Assembly: GCA_002373715.1 (NCBI GenBank)
Contig: DFLI01000106.1
Coordinates: forward strand, 20,087 to 84,086
Direction of reading: 5' to 3'
Source: Bacteroidales bacterium UBA3623
GTDB taxonomy: Bacteria; Bacteroidota; Bacteroidia; Bacteroidales; UBA932
Length of the DNA: 64,000 bases
The translations under genes were made by a program, and so were the position numbers. This document shows, in pieces, positions 50,814 to 60,040 of the stretch. Below the pieces are notes generated by a model. The model saw only the letters and a program-made list of their open reading frames with translations, did no database searches and was not told the DNA's origin. The stretch's first letter is position 1. Each line of letters starts with the position of its first letter.

Positions 50814-51302
50814 ATGAGAAAGACTATCGTTCTGGCCATCGTGGGCCTGTTTGCCTTTGTACAGGCCGCCAATGCCCAGTTCTATGTGGGCGGCTCCTTC
50901 CACCTTAGCACTCAGTTCACGGAAAACCCCGTCACCCAGATAGGTTTTTCGCCCGACTTGGGTTACACCGTGGGAGACTGGTGCTTTGGCTCTACGTTTG
51001 AGCTTTCCTCCACCAGCGGAGAAATCAAACGCTTCAGTTTCACCGTGAACCCGTATGTAGAGTATTATTTCTGGAGCGCAGGCGCGTTTTCGTTCTTCAT
51101 AGAAGGTGGTGCGGGCTTCAGCTGGGGAGAATATTTTAACTGCACCCCCTACTTGGCTCCGGGCGTTTCATTCCAAGTCTCGGACCATTGGTCGGTACTG
51201 GGACAAATAGGCCGATTGGGATATGACACCCACGAAAAATCACTGGTGTTCACCACAAGTGGCGCCGCGTCGCTGTCCCTGGGATTGTATTACTCCTTCT
51301 AG
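50814..51302 (+). CDS. Small outer-membrane beta-barrel protein
   Basis: 162 residues from MRKTIVLAIVGLFAFVQAANAQ. After the signal peptide, eight or so short amphipathic strands rich in Gly/Tyr/Phe (YVGGSFHLSTQF, QIGFSPDLGYTVGDWCFG, FTVNPYVEYYFWSAGAFSFFIEGGAGFSWG, quoted in part) end in the barrel-type terminus SLSLGLYYSF. This is an OmpX/OmpW-sized barrel of the OMP_b-brl family, probably structural or a small-molecule pore. An ATG 6 nt upstream (50808) is possible. It is followed by a palindromic repeat and a strong bidirectional terminator. Confidence 0.78.
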   Translation: MRKTIVLAIVGLFAFVQAANAQFYVGGSFHLSTQFTENPVTQIGFSPDLGYTVGDWCFGSTFELSSTSGEIKRFSFTVNPYVEYYFWSAGAFSFFIEGGAGFSWGEYFNCTPYLAPGVSFQVSDHWSVLGQIGRLGYDTHEKSLVFTTSGAASLSLGLYYSF

Positions 51303-51304
51303 GA

Positions 51305-51333
51305 GAGATCCCCGGTGGGGCCGGGGATGACAG
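51305..51333 (+). repeat. Palindromic repeat, copy 2 (intergenic)
   Basis: ATCCCCGG (51308-51315), loop TGGGG, CCGGGGAT (51321-51328), followed by GACAG. Same architecture as the copy in aroB at 40680-40707. Confidence 0.7.
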
Positions 51334-51341
51334 CATAAAGA

Positions 51342-51371
51342 AAAAGGACAGGCCTGAAGGTCTGTCCTTTT
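51342..51371. terminator. Bidirectional terminator between convergent outer-membrane genes
   Basis: Stem AAAAGGACAGGCC (51342-51354) / GGTCTGTCCTTTT (51359-51371), 13 pairs with one G·T, loop TGAA, A/T tracts on both sides. Serves the gene ending at 51302 and the reverse-strand gene ending at 51375. Confidence 0.9.
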
Positions 51372-51374
51372 CGT

Positions 51375-53756
51375 TTACATGCGGGCCTTTTCTTCGGCTC
51401 CTGCACCGGTACCGCGGTACTTGCTCTGGGCCGTATTGAAGCTGTAGCGGATGGAGAACTTGATGCGCTGGGAGTCCATCCGGTTGGTCTGCATAATGGT
51501 GTGGTTGCCAAAGTCGGTGTCCACATCGTAGTGGGCCATGCCGGCCAGGTCGGAGCCTTCCAGGCGAAGCACCAGGGAGCCGTCTTTGAGCAGGGTCTTC
51601 TGCACGGCGGCGGTAATTTCCACGTAAGTGTTTCTCAGGTAAAGGTTCTGCGTGTAGCCCTTGCTGTTCACCACGCCGCCCAGTTCCAGCTGCCAGCCAC
51701 CCTTGAAGGTGAAGGTATTGAACAGCTGCGCAAACATAATGGGTTTTCCGTTGAAGGAAGTGGTGCGCTTGCCGCCGGCGGCACGGGGATCGTCCACCGT
51801 AATGCTAAGCCACTGTGGCTGAATGCCAAAGGTATAATTCAGATTCCACGGGCCGATGGTGGGCGTCAGGCTCACATAGGCCGCCATGGAGCGGTACGGC
51901 TCTTCTATGTTGCGGGGCTTCACCAGCACCACGCCTTCGTCGTTGTAGGGAGCGCTCCAAGTCATGAGGGCGTTATCCATACGCATGTAGTTTACCATCA
52001 CCGTTGCCCATTTGTACACAGCTGCCAGGCTCACGTTGTTCATAATGCTGGGCTGCAGCTCGGCGTTACCGCTCTGCCAGATATAACGGCTGTTGTAGCG
52101 GATGGCGCTGGAAAGGAGTGAATAGTTGGGCCGATTGGTCTTGACGCTGTAGTTGAGCATTACCTGCACCGGGCCGAAGGCGTTGGCATAGGATAAGGAA
52201 GGGAACCAGTTGGAGTACTTGCGCTCTATTTTGGATTCCAGGCTCATAGCATCTTCATAGGCGTAGTGCACGTATTCGTAACGCACGCCGGCGCTCAGCT
52301 GGCCCACCTTGGGGATATAGCAGCCATAGGAGGCAAAAGCAGCTATATTGTCTTCCTTCACCGTGGCCTTGGAGGCGGGTACGGGAATACCGTCTACGGA
52401 ATAATTGTCGTGCCGACGGGAAAAGGTTTCCTCCGTTCCTACCTGTAGCTGGCCCATCCAGATGGGATAGGAAAGCACGGCCTTTCCGGCATAGAGGCGG
52501 CTGGAGTTGGTGCTGCCACTCTGGATGGCGGCATCGTGGGTCATCTCGCTGTGCTCCATGGAAACGGACTTGTTGCTGTCCTGGGTACCATAGTAGTCCA
52601 GGTTCACATCAATGCCCAGCTTTCCGCCCACCAGGCCGTTGTAATACACGTTGGCACCCAGGTTATAGGGAACCCACTCACCCTTGGTGTCATCGGATTC
52701 AGTGTGCAGCACATCCACCAGTGCTCCGTTCTCGTAAACTTTATCATTCACGTCCGTATACACATGGAATTCCACGGGACGGCCCCATTCTACCTTTCCA
52801 CCCAGGAAGTGGTTGTCGGCTATCTGCCAGTTTACACCGGCATTACCATAGAAAGAGCTGTTCCTGCTTTCGGCCAGGAGGGTTCCCTTGTCTTCAAAGA
52901 GCCAGTCTTCGCCGGTCTTCGTCTTTCCGAAGGTGCTCTTCTCAAGATAGCTCTCCTGCCGGCCGGTATTGCGGGCATAGTTTACGCCGCCGAAGATATC
53001 CACACCGCCGGTGCGGTAGTTCACGTTGATGGCGCCGAAGGGGTCGTTACCCTTGGCCCAGCGGAGCGACTGCTCGTCGGAAGCATTGAGATTGAAGCCG
53101 AAACCCTCGCCCTGCCGTCTCACGGTACGGATGCGCACCACGGCGCGCACGGTGGCGTCGTATTGGGCGCCGGGGTTGGTGATAACCTCAACGCTCTGGA
53201 TCTCGTTACTCTGCAGGCGGCTCAACTCGGTGGCGTCCGTTACCTTCCGGCCGTTGATATACACCAGCGGTGCACCCTTTCCTATCACTTCCAGGCCATT
53301 CTGACCCTTGATGAGGCCCGGGGTTTTGGCCAGCACGTCCTTGGCCGTACCCGCGTGCTCCAGCACGGAGCCGCGCACATTAGTCTGCAGACCTTCCCCC
53401 GTGAGTTTGGTCTTGGGCATGATGGCCTGCACAGAGGCGGCCTGCAGCGTGGCAGCGTCGTCCAGCAGGGTAATCACCATACCGTCCACGGGGGTGATAT
53501 ACTGCGTCTGGTAACCCAGCATGGCCACCATCATAATCCCGTCGGTTTCGGTGGTTACTATATTAAAGGTACCGTCTTCTTCCGTAACGGCGCCGCACAC
53601 CACGGTAGAATCGGCCCTGGAGAGTACCGCCACGTTGGCGTAGGCCACCGGCTCCCCCTTGGCATCTACCACTTTTCCCTTCCAGTCGCTTTTTCCTTTG
53701 GCGACAGCCGTTGCCGCAACCAGCAGCATCATGGCAAGAACAACAATCTTCTTCAT
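51375..53756 (-). CDS. TonB-dependent-receptor-like outer-membrane protein
   Basis: 793 residues from MKKIVVLAMMLLVAATAVAKG. An N-terminal carboxypeptidase-regulatory-like sandwich (WKGKVVDAKGEPVAYANVAVL...GTFNIVTTETDGIMMVAMLGYQ) precedes a plug (AGTAKDVLAKTPGLIKGQNGLEVIGKGAPLVYINGRKV in part, then LQSNEIQSVEVITNPGAQYDA) and a long barrel (about 230-793). This is the OMP_b-brl_3 / outer-membrane receptor family of Bacteroidetes, which usually lacks a SusD partner, as here. Substrate unknown. Promoter consensus present upstream; the three codons before MKK in the longer frame are not needed. Confidence 0.88.
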   Translation of the reverse strand: MKKIVVLAMMLLVAATAVAKGKSDWKGKVVDAKGEPVAYANVAVLSRADSTVVCGAVTEEDGTFNIVTTETDGIMMVAMLGYQTQYITPVDGMVITLLDDAATLQAASVQAIMPKTKLTGEGLQTNVRGSVLEHAGTAKDVLAKTPGLIKGQNGLEVIGKGAPLVYINGRKVTDATELSRLQSNEIQSVEVITNPGAQYDATVRAVVRIRTVRRQGEGFGFNLNASDEQSLRWAKGNDPFGAINVNYRTGGVDIFGGVNYARNTGRQESYLEKSTFGKTKTGEDWLFEDKGTLLAESRNSSFYGNAGVNWQIADNHFLGGKVEWGRPVEFHVYTDVNDKVYENGALVDVLHTESDDTKGEWVPYNLGANVYYNGLVGGKLGIDVNLDYYGTQDSNKSVSMEHSEMTHDAAIQSGSTNSSRLYAGKAVLSYPIWMGQLQVGTEETFSRRHDNYSVDGIPVPASKATVKEDNIAAFASYGCYIPKVGQLSAGVRYEYVHYAYEDAMSLESKIERKYSNWFPSLSYANAFGPVQVMLNYSVKTNRPNYSLLSSAIRYNSRYIWQSGNAELQPSIMNNVSLAAVYKWATVMVNYMRMDNALMTWSAPYNDEGVVLVKPRNIEEPYRSMAAYVSLTPTIGPWNLNYTFGIQPQWLSITVDDPRAAGGKRTTSFNGKPIMFAQLFNTFTFKGGWQLELGGVVNSKGYTQNLYLRNTYVEITAAVQKTLLKDGSLVLRLEGSDLAGMAHYDVDTDFGNHTIMQTNRMDSQRIKFSIRYSFNTAQSKYRGTGAGAEEKARM

Positions 53757-53786
53757 GTTCGTGTGTAATAGTTCAATAGTACACTG

Positions 53787-53817
53787 CAAAGGTACAACAA
53801 ATATTTATACTTCCAAA
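53787..53817 (-). promoter_or_regulatory. Promoter of the TonB-dependent-receptor-like gene
   Basis: Minus strand TTTG (53817-53814), 19-nt spacer, TACCTTTG (53794-53787); ATG at 53756. Confidence 0.65.
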
Positions 53818-53907
53818 TATTTTTAAGAAATTTTCTTCTCCTATATATCAGACGGAAGTCCTGCCCGAAAAGTTGGATACACGGGAATAACCTTACTACA
53901 TATTTAT

Positions 53908-53915
53908 TATATTTG
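53908..53915 (+). promoter_or_regulatory. -7 element of the phospholipase D family gene (leaderless)
   Basis: TATATTTG, then CAGGA and ATG at 53921. No TTG at the usual -33 distance. Confidence 0.5.
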
Positions 53916-53920
53916 CAGGA

Positions 53921-55234
53921 ATGAAACGAACGGCTCTCATTATCACCATCTTGGCTGGAAGCCTGCTGCTCACGGGCTGCGGCTACCGCGCCCCGCTGTA
54001 CCAGTCTTATATTCCCGAGGTAAAGGACACATCGGCCTATCCCGGCGTACGGCCCGACTACAAGGAGCTGGCCGCCCTCATGGAAAAGGACACCGGCTTT
54101 GCGCCCAGGGAGGGCAACACCGTAACGCTGTTCCCGGAAGGCCCCCAGAAGTGGGAAATGCTCAAGGAAGACCTTGAGTACGCCGATAAGTCCATTTACA
54201 TAGATCATTACCGCTTCTGTGCAGACTCTACCGGAAGCATTGTGGAAAACATCCTGAAGGAAAAAGCCCGTAACGGGGTGGACGTGCGCGTGATTCTGGA
54301 CAAACCTGCCAACACCAAGGAAGACCGCGCGGAACTGGCCACCATGAGACTGGACGGGGTAGAACTGGACTTCTTCCGCTTTCCCGTCATGCTGCTAGAC
54401 TACGTTTGGCCGAATAACGGCACACACCGAGACCACCGCAAAATCCTCATTCTGGACGGCCAGACCGGCTATGTGGGCGGCCGAAATATCCAGGACGAGT
54501 ATTTCTTTGACTGGAGAGATGCCGATATCCGCATCACCGGCCCCGCCATTGCAGACCTGTCGGCCATCTATATGGAAAATCAGGAACGTGTGGCCCCGGC
54601 TCTGGATCCCGTATACGTGGCGGAAGACCTCCCGGAAGCCGCCCGGATGGACAATGTTCCGGAAATGAAACAGTTCACGGACGTAACCGTCCAGTTTGTT
54701 CCGGACTCCCCCACCGACAAAGTCCTGCCTCTGCGCAATTGCTTTGAATGGGTCCTATACAGCGCCAAAAAGTATTTCTGGTTCTACAATCCCTATACCC
54801 CGCCGCCGGCATCCACCCTGCAGGCTATGAAGGACGCTGCCGCCCGCGGAGTGGATGTGCGCTGGATTGTTCCGGGCATCAACGACGTTAAGCCCGCCAA
54901 ATGGATGGGGGAATCCTTGTATAAGGAACTGCTGGAAGCCGGCATCCGCATTTACGAGTGGCAGGACCATGTGCTCCATGCCAAGCAGTTCATAACTGAC
55001 GACTACCTGTTGGGCATTGGCAGTGCCAACATGGACAACCTGAGTTTCTTCCTCAACTATGAGGTGGAGGCCCTGGTATACAATGAGCCCGCTACCCGCA
55101 ACGCCGCATCCACCTTCCTTTCCGACACAGAAAAACACTGCCGGGAAATCACCCTGGAAGAGGTGAAAAACTGGTCTGTCTTCCGGAAGTTCCGCAACTG
55201 GTTCACCCGCCACCTGGGCGGTCCGGTGGGCTAG
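53921..55234 (+). CDS. Phospholipase D family lipoprotein (cardiolipin synthase-like)
   Basis: 437 residues, lipobox LLLTGCGY (Cys20). Two HKD motifs: H172-R-K174-ILIL-D179 (DHRKILILDGQTGYVGGRN) and H353-A-K355-QFIT-D360, followed by GSANMDNLSFFLNYEVEAL. This is the arrangement of bacterial cardiolipin synthases (ClsC/ClsB types), but the lipid anchor instead of TM helices and the leaderless promoter are unusual for a Cls. It may act on phospholipids at the periplasmic face. It converges with the next receptor gene, overlapping its end by 4 nt. Confidence 0.87.
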   Translation: MKRTALIITILAGSLLLTGCGYRAPLYQSYIPEVKDTSAYPGVRPDYKELAALMEKDTGFAPREGNTVTLFPEGPQKWEMLKEDLEYADKSIYIDHYRFCADSTGSIVENILKEKARNGVDVRVILDKPANTKEDRAELATMRLDGVELDFFRFPVMLLDYVWPNNGTHRDHRKILILDGQTGYVGGRNIQDEYFFDWRDADIRITGPAIADLSAIYMENQERVAPALDPVYVAEDLPEAARMDNVPEMKQFTDVTVQFVPDSPTDKVLPLRNCFEWVLYSAKKYFWFYNPYTPPPASTLQAMKDAAARGVDVRWIVPGINDVKPAKWMGESLYKELLEAGIRIYEWQDHVLHAKQFITDDYLLGIGSANMDNLSFFLNYEVEALVYNEPATRNAASTFLSDTEKHCREITLEEVKNWSVFRKFRNWFTRHLGGPVG

Positions 55235-58134
55235 AACACCATATTGAACGCCGCATTCTGGGCCTGACGGCTGTGGCTGGCGTTCATCTTACCAAAGTTC
55301 CATTTTACTCCGATGAGGAAATATCGGCCCATCACCAGCCGATAGGTGTCTTCCTGGTAGTTGGCCGTGATGGAGTGGTCCAGGTTGCGCGTCTGGTTCA
55401 GAATGTCCTTGAGCTGGAGACTCAGGTTGAAGGCGCCGATGCTTTTGGTAATGCTGGCATTCCACTGCAGCTCGGGCTTATTGAAGCCCTGGGCATAGCC
55501 CCAATACTTTCTGTATCCCAGGTCTGTCTGGAACTCAAATTCGTGCTTGGTGGTGTAGGAACCCTCGGCATACACGCGGGCGCTGTAGGTGTTCAGGTTG
55601 GCGTTCAAATCCTGCGAATATCGACCCAAATTGCCGAAGGCATCCACGCCGGCCCGGAAGGAAAAACGGTCCAGGTTGTAGCGGATGCTGGCCCCAAGCT
55701 CCGGAGAGAAGGTTTGGGTAAGGGTTTCCTTAAAGCCGCTCTGGCCACTGTAGAAGCGGTCTCCGCTGGCGTCTCCCCAGAAAGAAGCCATGAATTCCGA
55801 ATAATTGAACTCGTCCTTGTCCAGGCCGGGGAGGACGCCCTGGGCCAGGTAATTGGTGGCCCGGGAGAAGGACAGATAGGAATTGATGCTCAGGGTCCAG
55901 ACCTTCTTGGAATCCAGCGGCGTAGTATAGCTGGCCGACAGGGACAGGTTCATGGAAGGCTTCTTCACATTCACCGGAACGCTGTACAGGATGCCGCTGG
56001 CGTCGTACCAGTTGGCGTTGCCAATGCTGTTCAGGTTAATGATTCCATAAGCAAAGAGCATAAGGTTGGAGAACTTCTGCGGGTTGCTCAGCGTCCAGTC
56101 GGCAAAGAGGACGGTTCTGGTGCTGGTTTTCAAGTTCACGTTACCCACGCTCATGCGGGAAGGGTCGGAAATATTGAGCACCGGCAGCATCCGGCTGTTG
56201 GACGGTTTGCTACTGGAGGTGCTGGAAGAAAGCGAGAGGCGGCTGTTTCCCTTGGAGTGCGAGAACGTAGCGCTGGGCATAACCAGCCAGGTCCATTCTC
56301 CCTTTCCGGCGGTGGCCTCTATGCCATAGCTCTTGGAGAAGGTCTCGTTGAGCACGCCGGCCACTTCCACGCCCAGGCCGGCCCAGGTTTGCGCACCAAA
56401 GTTATAGCGGATATTCACATCATACTCGTGCCGGAAATACTTGTTCTTGCTTTCGGAAGAATAGTAGTCGTTCCATCCGGCGGCATCGTAGGCATTGCGG
56501 AGGCTGTTGCTTTGAGACAAGGTGTAGGAGGCCAGAATACGCGCGGTCCATTTCTCTCCAAGGCTTTCGTTATACTGGAGCGTGGTGCCGTTGGAGAAGG
56601 AGTTTCCGTTCCCGTCATAGGTGAGGGCCCGCAAATCCTCGCCCCCAATATAATAGAGAGAAGAATTCTCTTCGCTTTGCGACTGACTGGCGTTATAGGA
56701 TGTGCTGGTGCTTAGGCGCAGGCTCCTGCCTTTCTTCCCGCCTATTTCGCGGAAGGTGATATCGGCCGATAAAAGGGCCTTCTTATTATTGGAAAGGCTG
56801 CGGGTGTAACGCTCGGAGCGGTTAATCTCCAACCCTTCCCGGAAGGTGGTGGAAGAGCCGGTTCGGGTGGCATCCGAACGGTCGTAGCTGAAGGAGGGAC
56901 GGATGCGGAAACGCACTTTCCCGTTCTCCTTTTGGAACTCCAGGTTGGTGCTCAGGGTATTCTGGAAGCTCCTTCCGCTGTTGTCCCGGGTAGAGACCAG
57001 GTCTCCGTCGGCCTGATAGGTGGTGCGTTCCGAATGGGAGCCCGATTGCGAGTCTCCATATTTATAATTGGTACCAAAGGTGGTTTCCACGTTCTTGATG
57101 CGGGACGTATTGGCGTTCAGGCCCAGCTGGGCGGCCGATGAAAGCCCCCGGTCCATAAGAGAGGAGGAAAGATCATTCAGGTCATAATCATCTCCCTCTA
57201 TCCGGATGAAGATGGCGCCGTCGGAATCGTCCACGTTCTGCCCGTTGGCAATAAAGGTAATCTGATCTTTCTCCGTATAGGCCGATACCAGGGAATTGCC
57301 GCTGTACAGCAGACCGCGGTTGTCCCGCAAAGGGTCGTCTTCCTTCTTGCTCACCAGGGTGGTTCCCGCGTTCAGGCCCACATTGCCAAACCAGCCTTTT
57401 TCATACTCTTTCTTAAGGGCCACGTCCAACACTTTCTCCCGCTGGAGCTCTTGTACGCCCGTATCGCGGGCCGCTTCGGATTCGCGGTCTATCACGCGAA
57501 TCTTGTCCACGATGGAAGCCGGAAGGTTGTTCAGGGCCGTGGACTGGTCGTTGAAGAAGAAGGTGCGGCCGCCCACGGTGAGTTTGTCAATCTCCTGCCC
57601 GTTGAACTTCACCTTGCCGTCTTCGGTAATCTCCATACCCGGCATGCGCTTGATGAGGTCTTTGAGCATGTCGTTGGTGCCCACGCGGAAGGAGGACGCG
57701 GTGAATTCCACCGTATCTTTCTTCACAATTACGGGGTTTCCCACATCGGAAACTACGGCGGCTTTCAGGAACTGCTCGTCCTGCTGCAGTTTGATGGTGC
57801 CCATATCGGCCTCCCTGTCACGGAAATAACGCGTTTTGATGAAGGGTTTGTAGCCCATCATCTCCACGTGGAGGGTGTAATTGCCGAAGGGAACGTCGTC
57901 CAGCTTGGCCACACCTTTGTCGTCCGTAAGGGTGAAATTGGAGATGGTGGTGTCCTTGGCCGGGATGACGTAAAAGGAAGCAAAAGCGACAGGCTCGTTG
58001 GTCAGGGAGTCCACCACGGTGGCCTTAATGGTGGCCAGACGGTCCACCATCATGTTGTCGTTCATGATAAAGATTTGCGCCCGGGCACCAAGCGCCGCCA
58101 GGAGCAGGACAAGGGAAACGAGGAGTTTTTTCAT
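55231..58134 (-). CDS. Large TonB-dependent-receptor-like outer-membrane barrel
   Basis: 967 residues from MKKLLVSLVLLLAALGARAQIF. The N-terminal CarboxypepD_reg-like domain (ATIKATVVDSLTNEPVAFASFYV...GNYTLHVEMMGYKPFIKTRYF) is followed by a plug-like region (NDMLKDLIKRMPGMEITEDGKVKFNGQEIDKLTVGGRTFF in part) and a barrel of about 700 residues with many Ser/Asn-rich loops (STSSSKPSNSRMLPVLNIS). It ends HSRQAQNAAFNMVF. Members of this group work without SusD and may transport or secrete material; the substrate is unknown. A second start seven codons upstream (58152) exists. Confidence 0.87.
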   Translation of the reverse strand: MKKLLVSLVLLLAALGARAQIFIMNDNMMVDRLATIKATVVDSLTNEPVAFASFYVIPAKDTTISNFTLTDDKGVAKLDDVPFGNYTLHVEMMGYKPFIKTRYFRDREADMGTIKLQQDEQFLKAAVVSDVGNPVIVKKDTVEFTASSFRVGTNDMLKDLIKRMPGMEITEDGKVKFNGQEIDKLTVGGRTFFFNDQSTALNNLPASIVDKIRVIDRESEAARDTGVQELQREKVLDVALKKEYEKGWFGNVGLNAGTTLVSKKEDDPLRDNRGLLYSGNSLVSAYTEKDQITFIANGQNVDDSDGAIFIRIEGDDYDLNDLSSSLMDRGLSSAAQLGLNANTSRIKNVETTFGTNYKYGDSQSGSHSERTTYQADGDLVSTRDNSGRSFQNTLSTNLEFQKENGKVRFRIRPSFSYDRSDATRTGSSTTFREGLEINRSERYTRSLSNNKKALLSADITFREIGGKKGRSLRLSTSTSYNASQSQSEENSSLYYIGGEDLRALTYDGNGNSFSNGTTLQYNESLGEKWTARILASYTLSQSNSLRNAYDAAGWNDYYSSESKNKYFRHEYDVNIRYNFGAQTWAGLGVEVAGVLNETFSKSYGIEATAGKGEWTWLVMPSATFSHSKGNSRLSLSSSTSSSKPSNSRMLPVLNISDPSRMSVGNVNLKTSTRTVLFADWTLSNPQKFSNLMLFAYGIINLNSIGNANWYDASGILYSVPVNVKKPSMNLSLSASYTTPLDSKKVWTLSINSYLSFSRATNYLAQGVLPGLDKDEFNYSEFMASFWGDASGDRFYSGQSGFKETLTQTFSPELGASIRYNLDRFSFRAGVDAFGNLGRYSQDLNANLNTYSARVYAEGSYTTKHEFEFQTDLGYRKYWGYAQGFNKPELQWNASITKSIGAFNLSLQLKDILNQTRNLDHSITANYQEDTYRLVMGRYFLIGVKWNFGKMNASHSRQAQNAAFNMVF

Positions 58135-58206
58135 TAGGTATAGTTGGTTCATTTATATACAGAGGCCATTTTGAGCAAAAAATGGGCCGAAAGGGGTGGT
58201 AAAACA

Positions 58207-58231
58207 AAGCCCGGGCATTATGCTCGGGCTT
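58207..58231 (-). terminator. Terminator after the type B carboxylesterase (repeat family 2)
   Basis: Minus strand AAGCCCGAGCA / TGCCCGGGCTT, 11 pairs, loop TAA, then TGTTTTACC. A near-identical hairpin follows the symporter gene at 61302-61330. The rest of 58135-58263 holds no gene. Confidence 0.75.
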
Positions 58232-58263
58232 CGCTTCGTTAATATGATAAGTACTTTAACCAG

Positions 58264-59913
58264 TTACTTCTTGGCGGGAGCGGGGCGCATCATAGCCCAC
58301 ATGTTGAAGGGAACCATGAGGGAAAGGGCCTCGCGGTCGGGGTGGTTGAGCACCTGGCTCTTCACGTCGAACACCATGGTGGCGGCATCCTCCGGGTTGT
58401 AGGCGGGCCACTCGGGGATGGCCTTGCAGTTGGGATTGCCGGTGCGCATGAAGGCGAGGAGGGCCTCAGACATCTGGTCGGAAACGCCACGGGGTTCTGC
58501 ACCGCCGCCGGTGTGGGTAACCATCAGGTCCGTATTCTTGAACCAGTAGCTGATGTCGGCGCAGTGGAAGGCGCGGATGCGGCCGCCGAACAGAGGGGCG
58601 TTGTAGTCGAACCAGGCCAGGTATACGGGAGCGCCGCCCTGGGCATATTTGGCATCGGCCGTGGCAAGCACATTGGCACGGGAGGCTACAATCATATTGA
58701 TGAACTCGATGGGCTTCTTGCTCGGGAACACAGCCTGCAGGGACTTGAAGATTTCCTCGGCCTTAGGCTGGCCGAAGTTGTCTCTTACCATAGCCACGGC
58801 ATCCTCGAAGGAAATGGCCTCCAGCACGGGATTCTCCTTGCTGAGGGCAAACTCGGAGGTGGTGGTGCAAAGCATCAGAGGAATATTGGCCGATGCAGCC
58901 TCCTTGTCGGCAAAGAAGTTGCCCTTCGGGAGGATGACGCCGTCGGCCACGGGGGCGAAGCCGCCCATCATGCCGCCGGTGCCCACCTCTGCGGCCACCT
59001 TGTTGGCCAGGGCGTAATACTCTTCCCAAGGCATGGCCTGGAGCTTTTTCACATCTCCCTTCACGGCCTTCAGGATGGCGGCGCCAATGGCGCTGGAGCC
59101 TTCCTGGTCGGCGGCGGAGGTGGCGTTACCGCTCAGGCCCACCACCTTGTGCACGAGGCCCTTGGAGGAAGGCATGGCCATGACGTCGCAAACCTTGGCA
59201 CCGCCACCGCTCTGACCCATAATGGTCACGTTGCCGGGGTCTCCGCCAAAGTTGGCAATGTTATTATGAACCCACTGGAGGGCGGCTACCAGGTCCAGCA
59301 CACCCACGTTGCCGGAAGCGGCAAACTCGGGGCCTGCGGCCGAAAGATCGGAGAAGCCGAACACGTTCAGACGGTGGTTCACGGAAACGAACACGATGTC
59401 TCCGCTGCGGGCCAGGTTGGCGCCGTGGTAACCGTCCTGCTCAATGCTGTTACCGGCAGCAAAGCCGCCGCCGTGCATCCAAACCAGTACCGGGCGCTTC
59501 TTGCTGTCGGGAGCGGGCGTCCATACGTTCAGGTTCAGGCAGTCTTCGCTGTAGTCGTAGTAGTTCCAGTGGTCCGTGAAGGTGCTGGAATTGTTCTTCC
59601 ACTTGTCCTGATGGGCCTGGGGTGCGTCGTTGCCATAGAACATGGCGGGACGGATTCCCTCCCAGCTTTCGGGCTCCTGGGGAGGCATGAAGCGGTTGGC
59701 TCCGGAGGTGGGGGCACCGTAGGGGATGCCCAGGTAGGTGTACACGTCGTCCAGGATGTAGCCCTGCACTTTGCCGTACTGGGTTTGGGTAACGGCATAG
59801 TCGTCACCTACAAACAGACGCTGTCCGTCCTGCTGGGCGCACTGATTGTTGTTGCTGCCGCAGGAGGCCGCCATCATCATGACGGGAACAAGGAAGTAAA
59901 GGATTTTTTTCAT
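58264..59913 (-). CDS. Type B carboxylesterase lipoprotein
   Basis: 549 residues, lipobox MMMAASCGS (Cys18). Alpha/beta-hydrolase of the carboxylesterase type B (COesterase) family: oxyanion HGGGFAAGN (147-155), the conserved EDCLNLNVWTP (123-133) and nucleophile elbow GQSGGGA with Ser235; the Glu and His follow toward the C-terminus (HCADISYWFKN is the likely His region). It likely cleaves carboxylic esters on plant, feruloyl or microbial compounds at the cell surface. It is divergent from the symporter gene, from which it is separated by 127 nt containing promoters in both directions. Confidence 0.92.
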   Translation of the reverse strand: MKKILYFLVPVMMMAASCGSNNNQCAQQDGQRLFVGDDYAVTQTQYGKVQGYILDDVYTYLGIPYGAPTSGANRFMPPQEPESWEGIRPAMFYGNDAPQAHQDKWKNNSSTFTDHWNYYDYSEDCLNLNVWTPAPDSKKRPVLVWMHGGGFAAGNSIEQDGYHGANLARSGDIVFVSVNHRLNVFGFSDLSAAGPEFAASGNVGVLDLVAALQWVHNNIANFGGDPGNVTIMGQSGGGAKVCDVMAMPSSKGLVHKVVGLSGNATSAADQEGSSAIGAAILKAVKGDVKKLQAMPWEEYYALANKVAAEVGTGGMMGGFAPVADGVILPKGNFFADKEAASANIPLMLCTTTSEFALSKENPVLEAISFEDAVAMVRDNFGQPKAEEIFKSLQAVFPSKKPIEFINMIVASRANVLATADAKYAQGGAPVYLAWFDYNAPLFGGRIRAFHCADISYWFKNTDLMVTHTGGGAEPRGVSDQMSEALLAFMRTGNPNCKAIPEWPAYNPEDAATMVFDVKSQVLNHPDREALSLMVPFNMWAMMRPAPAKK

Positions 59914-59937
59914 ATAGGTTTATGTGTTTAGCTGCTA

Positions 59938-59945
59938 CAAAGTTA
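59938..59945 (-). promoter_or_regulatory. -7 element of the carboxylesterase gene
   Basis: Minus strand TAACTTTG, 24 nt before the ATG at 59913. Confidence 0.5.
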
Positions 59946-59975
59946 GCTCATTAGCCCCTCTTACCCTTATTTTGT

Positions 59976-60016
59976 TGTCCATTCTTTTTGCCTTTTGTTC
60001 AAAATGATTAGATTTG
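59976..60016 (+). promoter_or_regulatory. Duplicated regulatory block, copy A, with the symporter promoter
   Basis: TGTCCATTCTTTTT, GCC, TTTTGTTCAAAA (59976-60004), then TAGATTTG (60009-60016). The block matches 27 of 29 positions of copy B at 61420-61448. TTTTG-TT-CAAAA is an imperfect inverted repeat placed 4 nt before the -7 element, where a repressor or activator could act. Confidence 0.6.
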
Positions 60017-60040
60017 CACCTGCGTTAACTTAGAGTGTAT

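Noticed and set aside
58196..58260. Similar short peptides (beginning MVKQSPGIMLGL here and MVRQQSPGVMLGL near 61350 on the other strand)
   Set aside because: The similarity comes from the shared hairpin at the 3' ends of the two genes; terminator function explains it better than translation.
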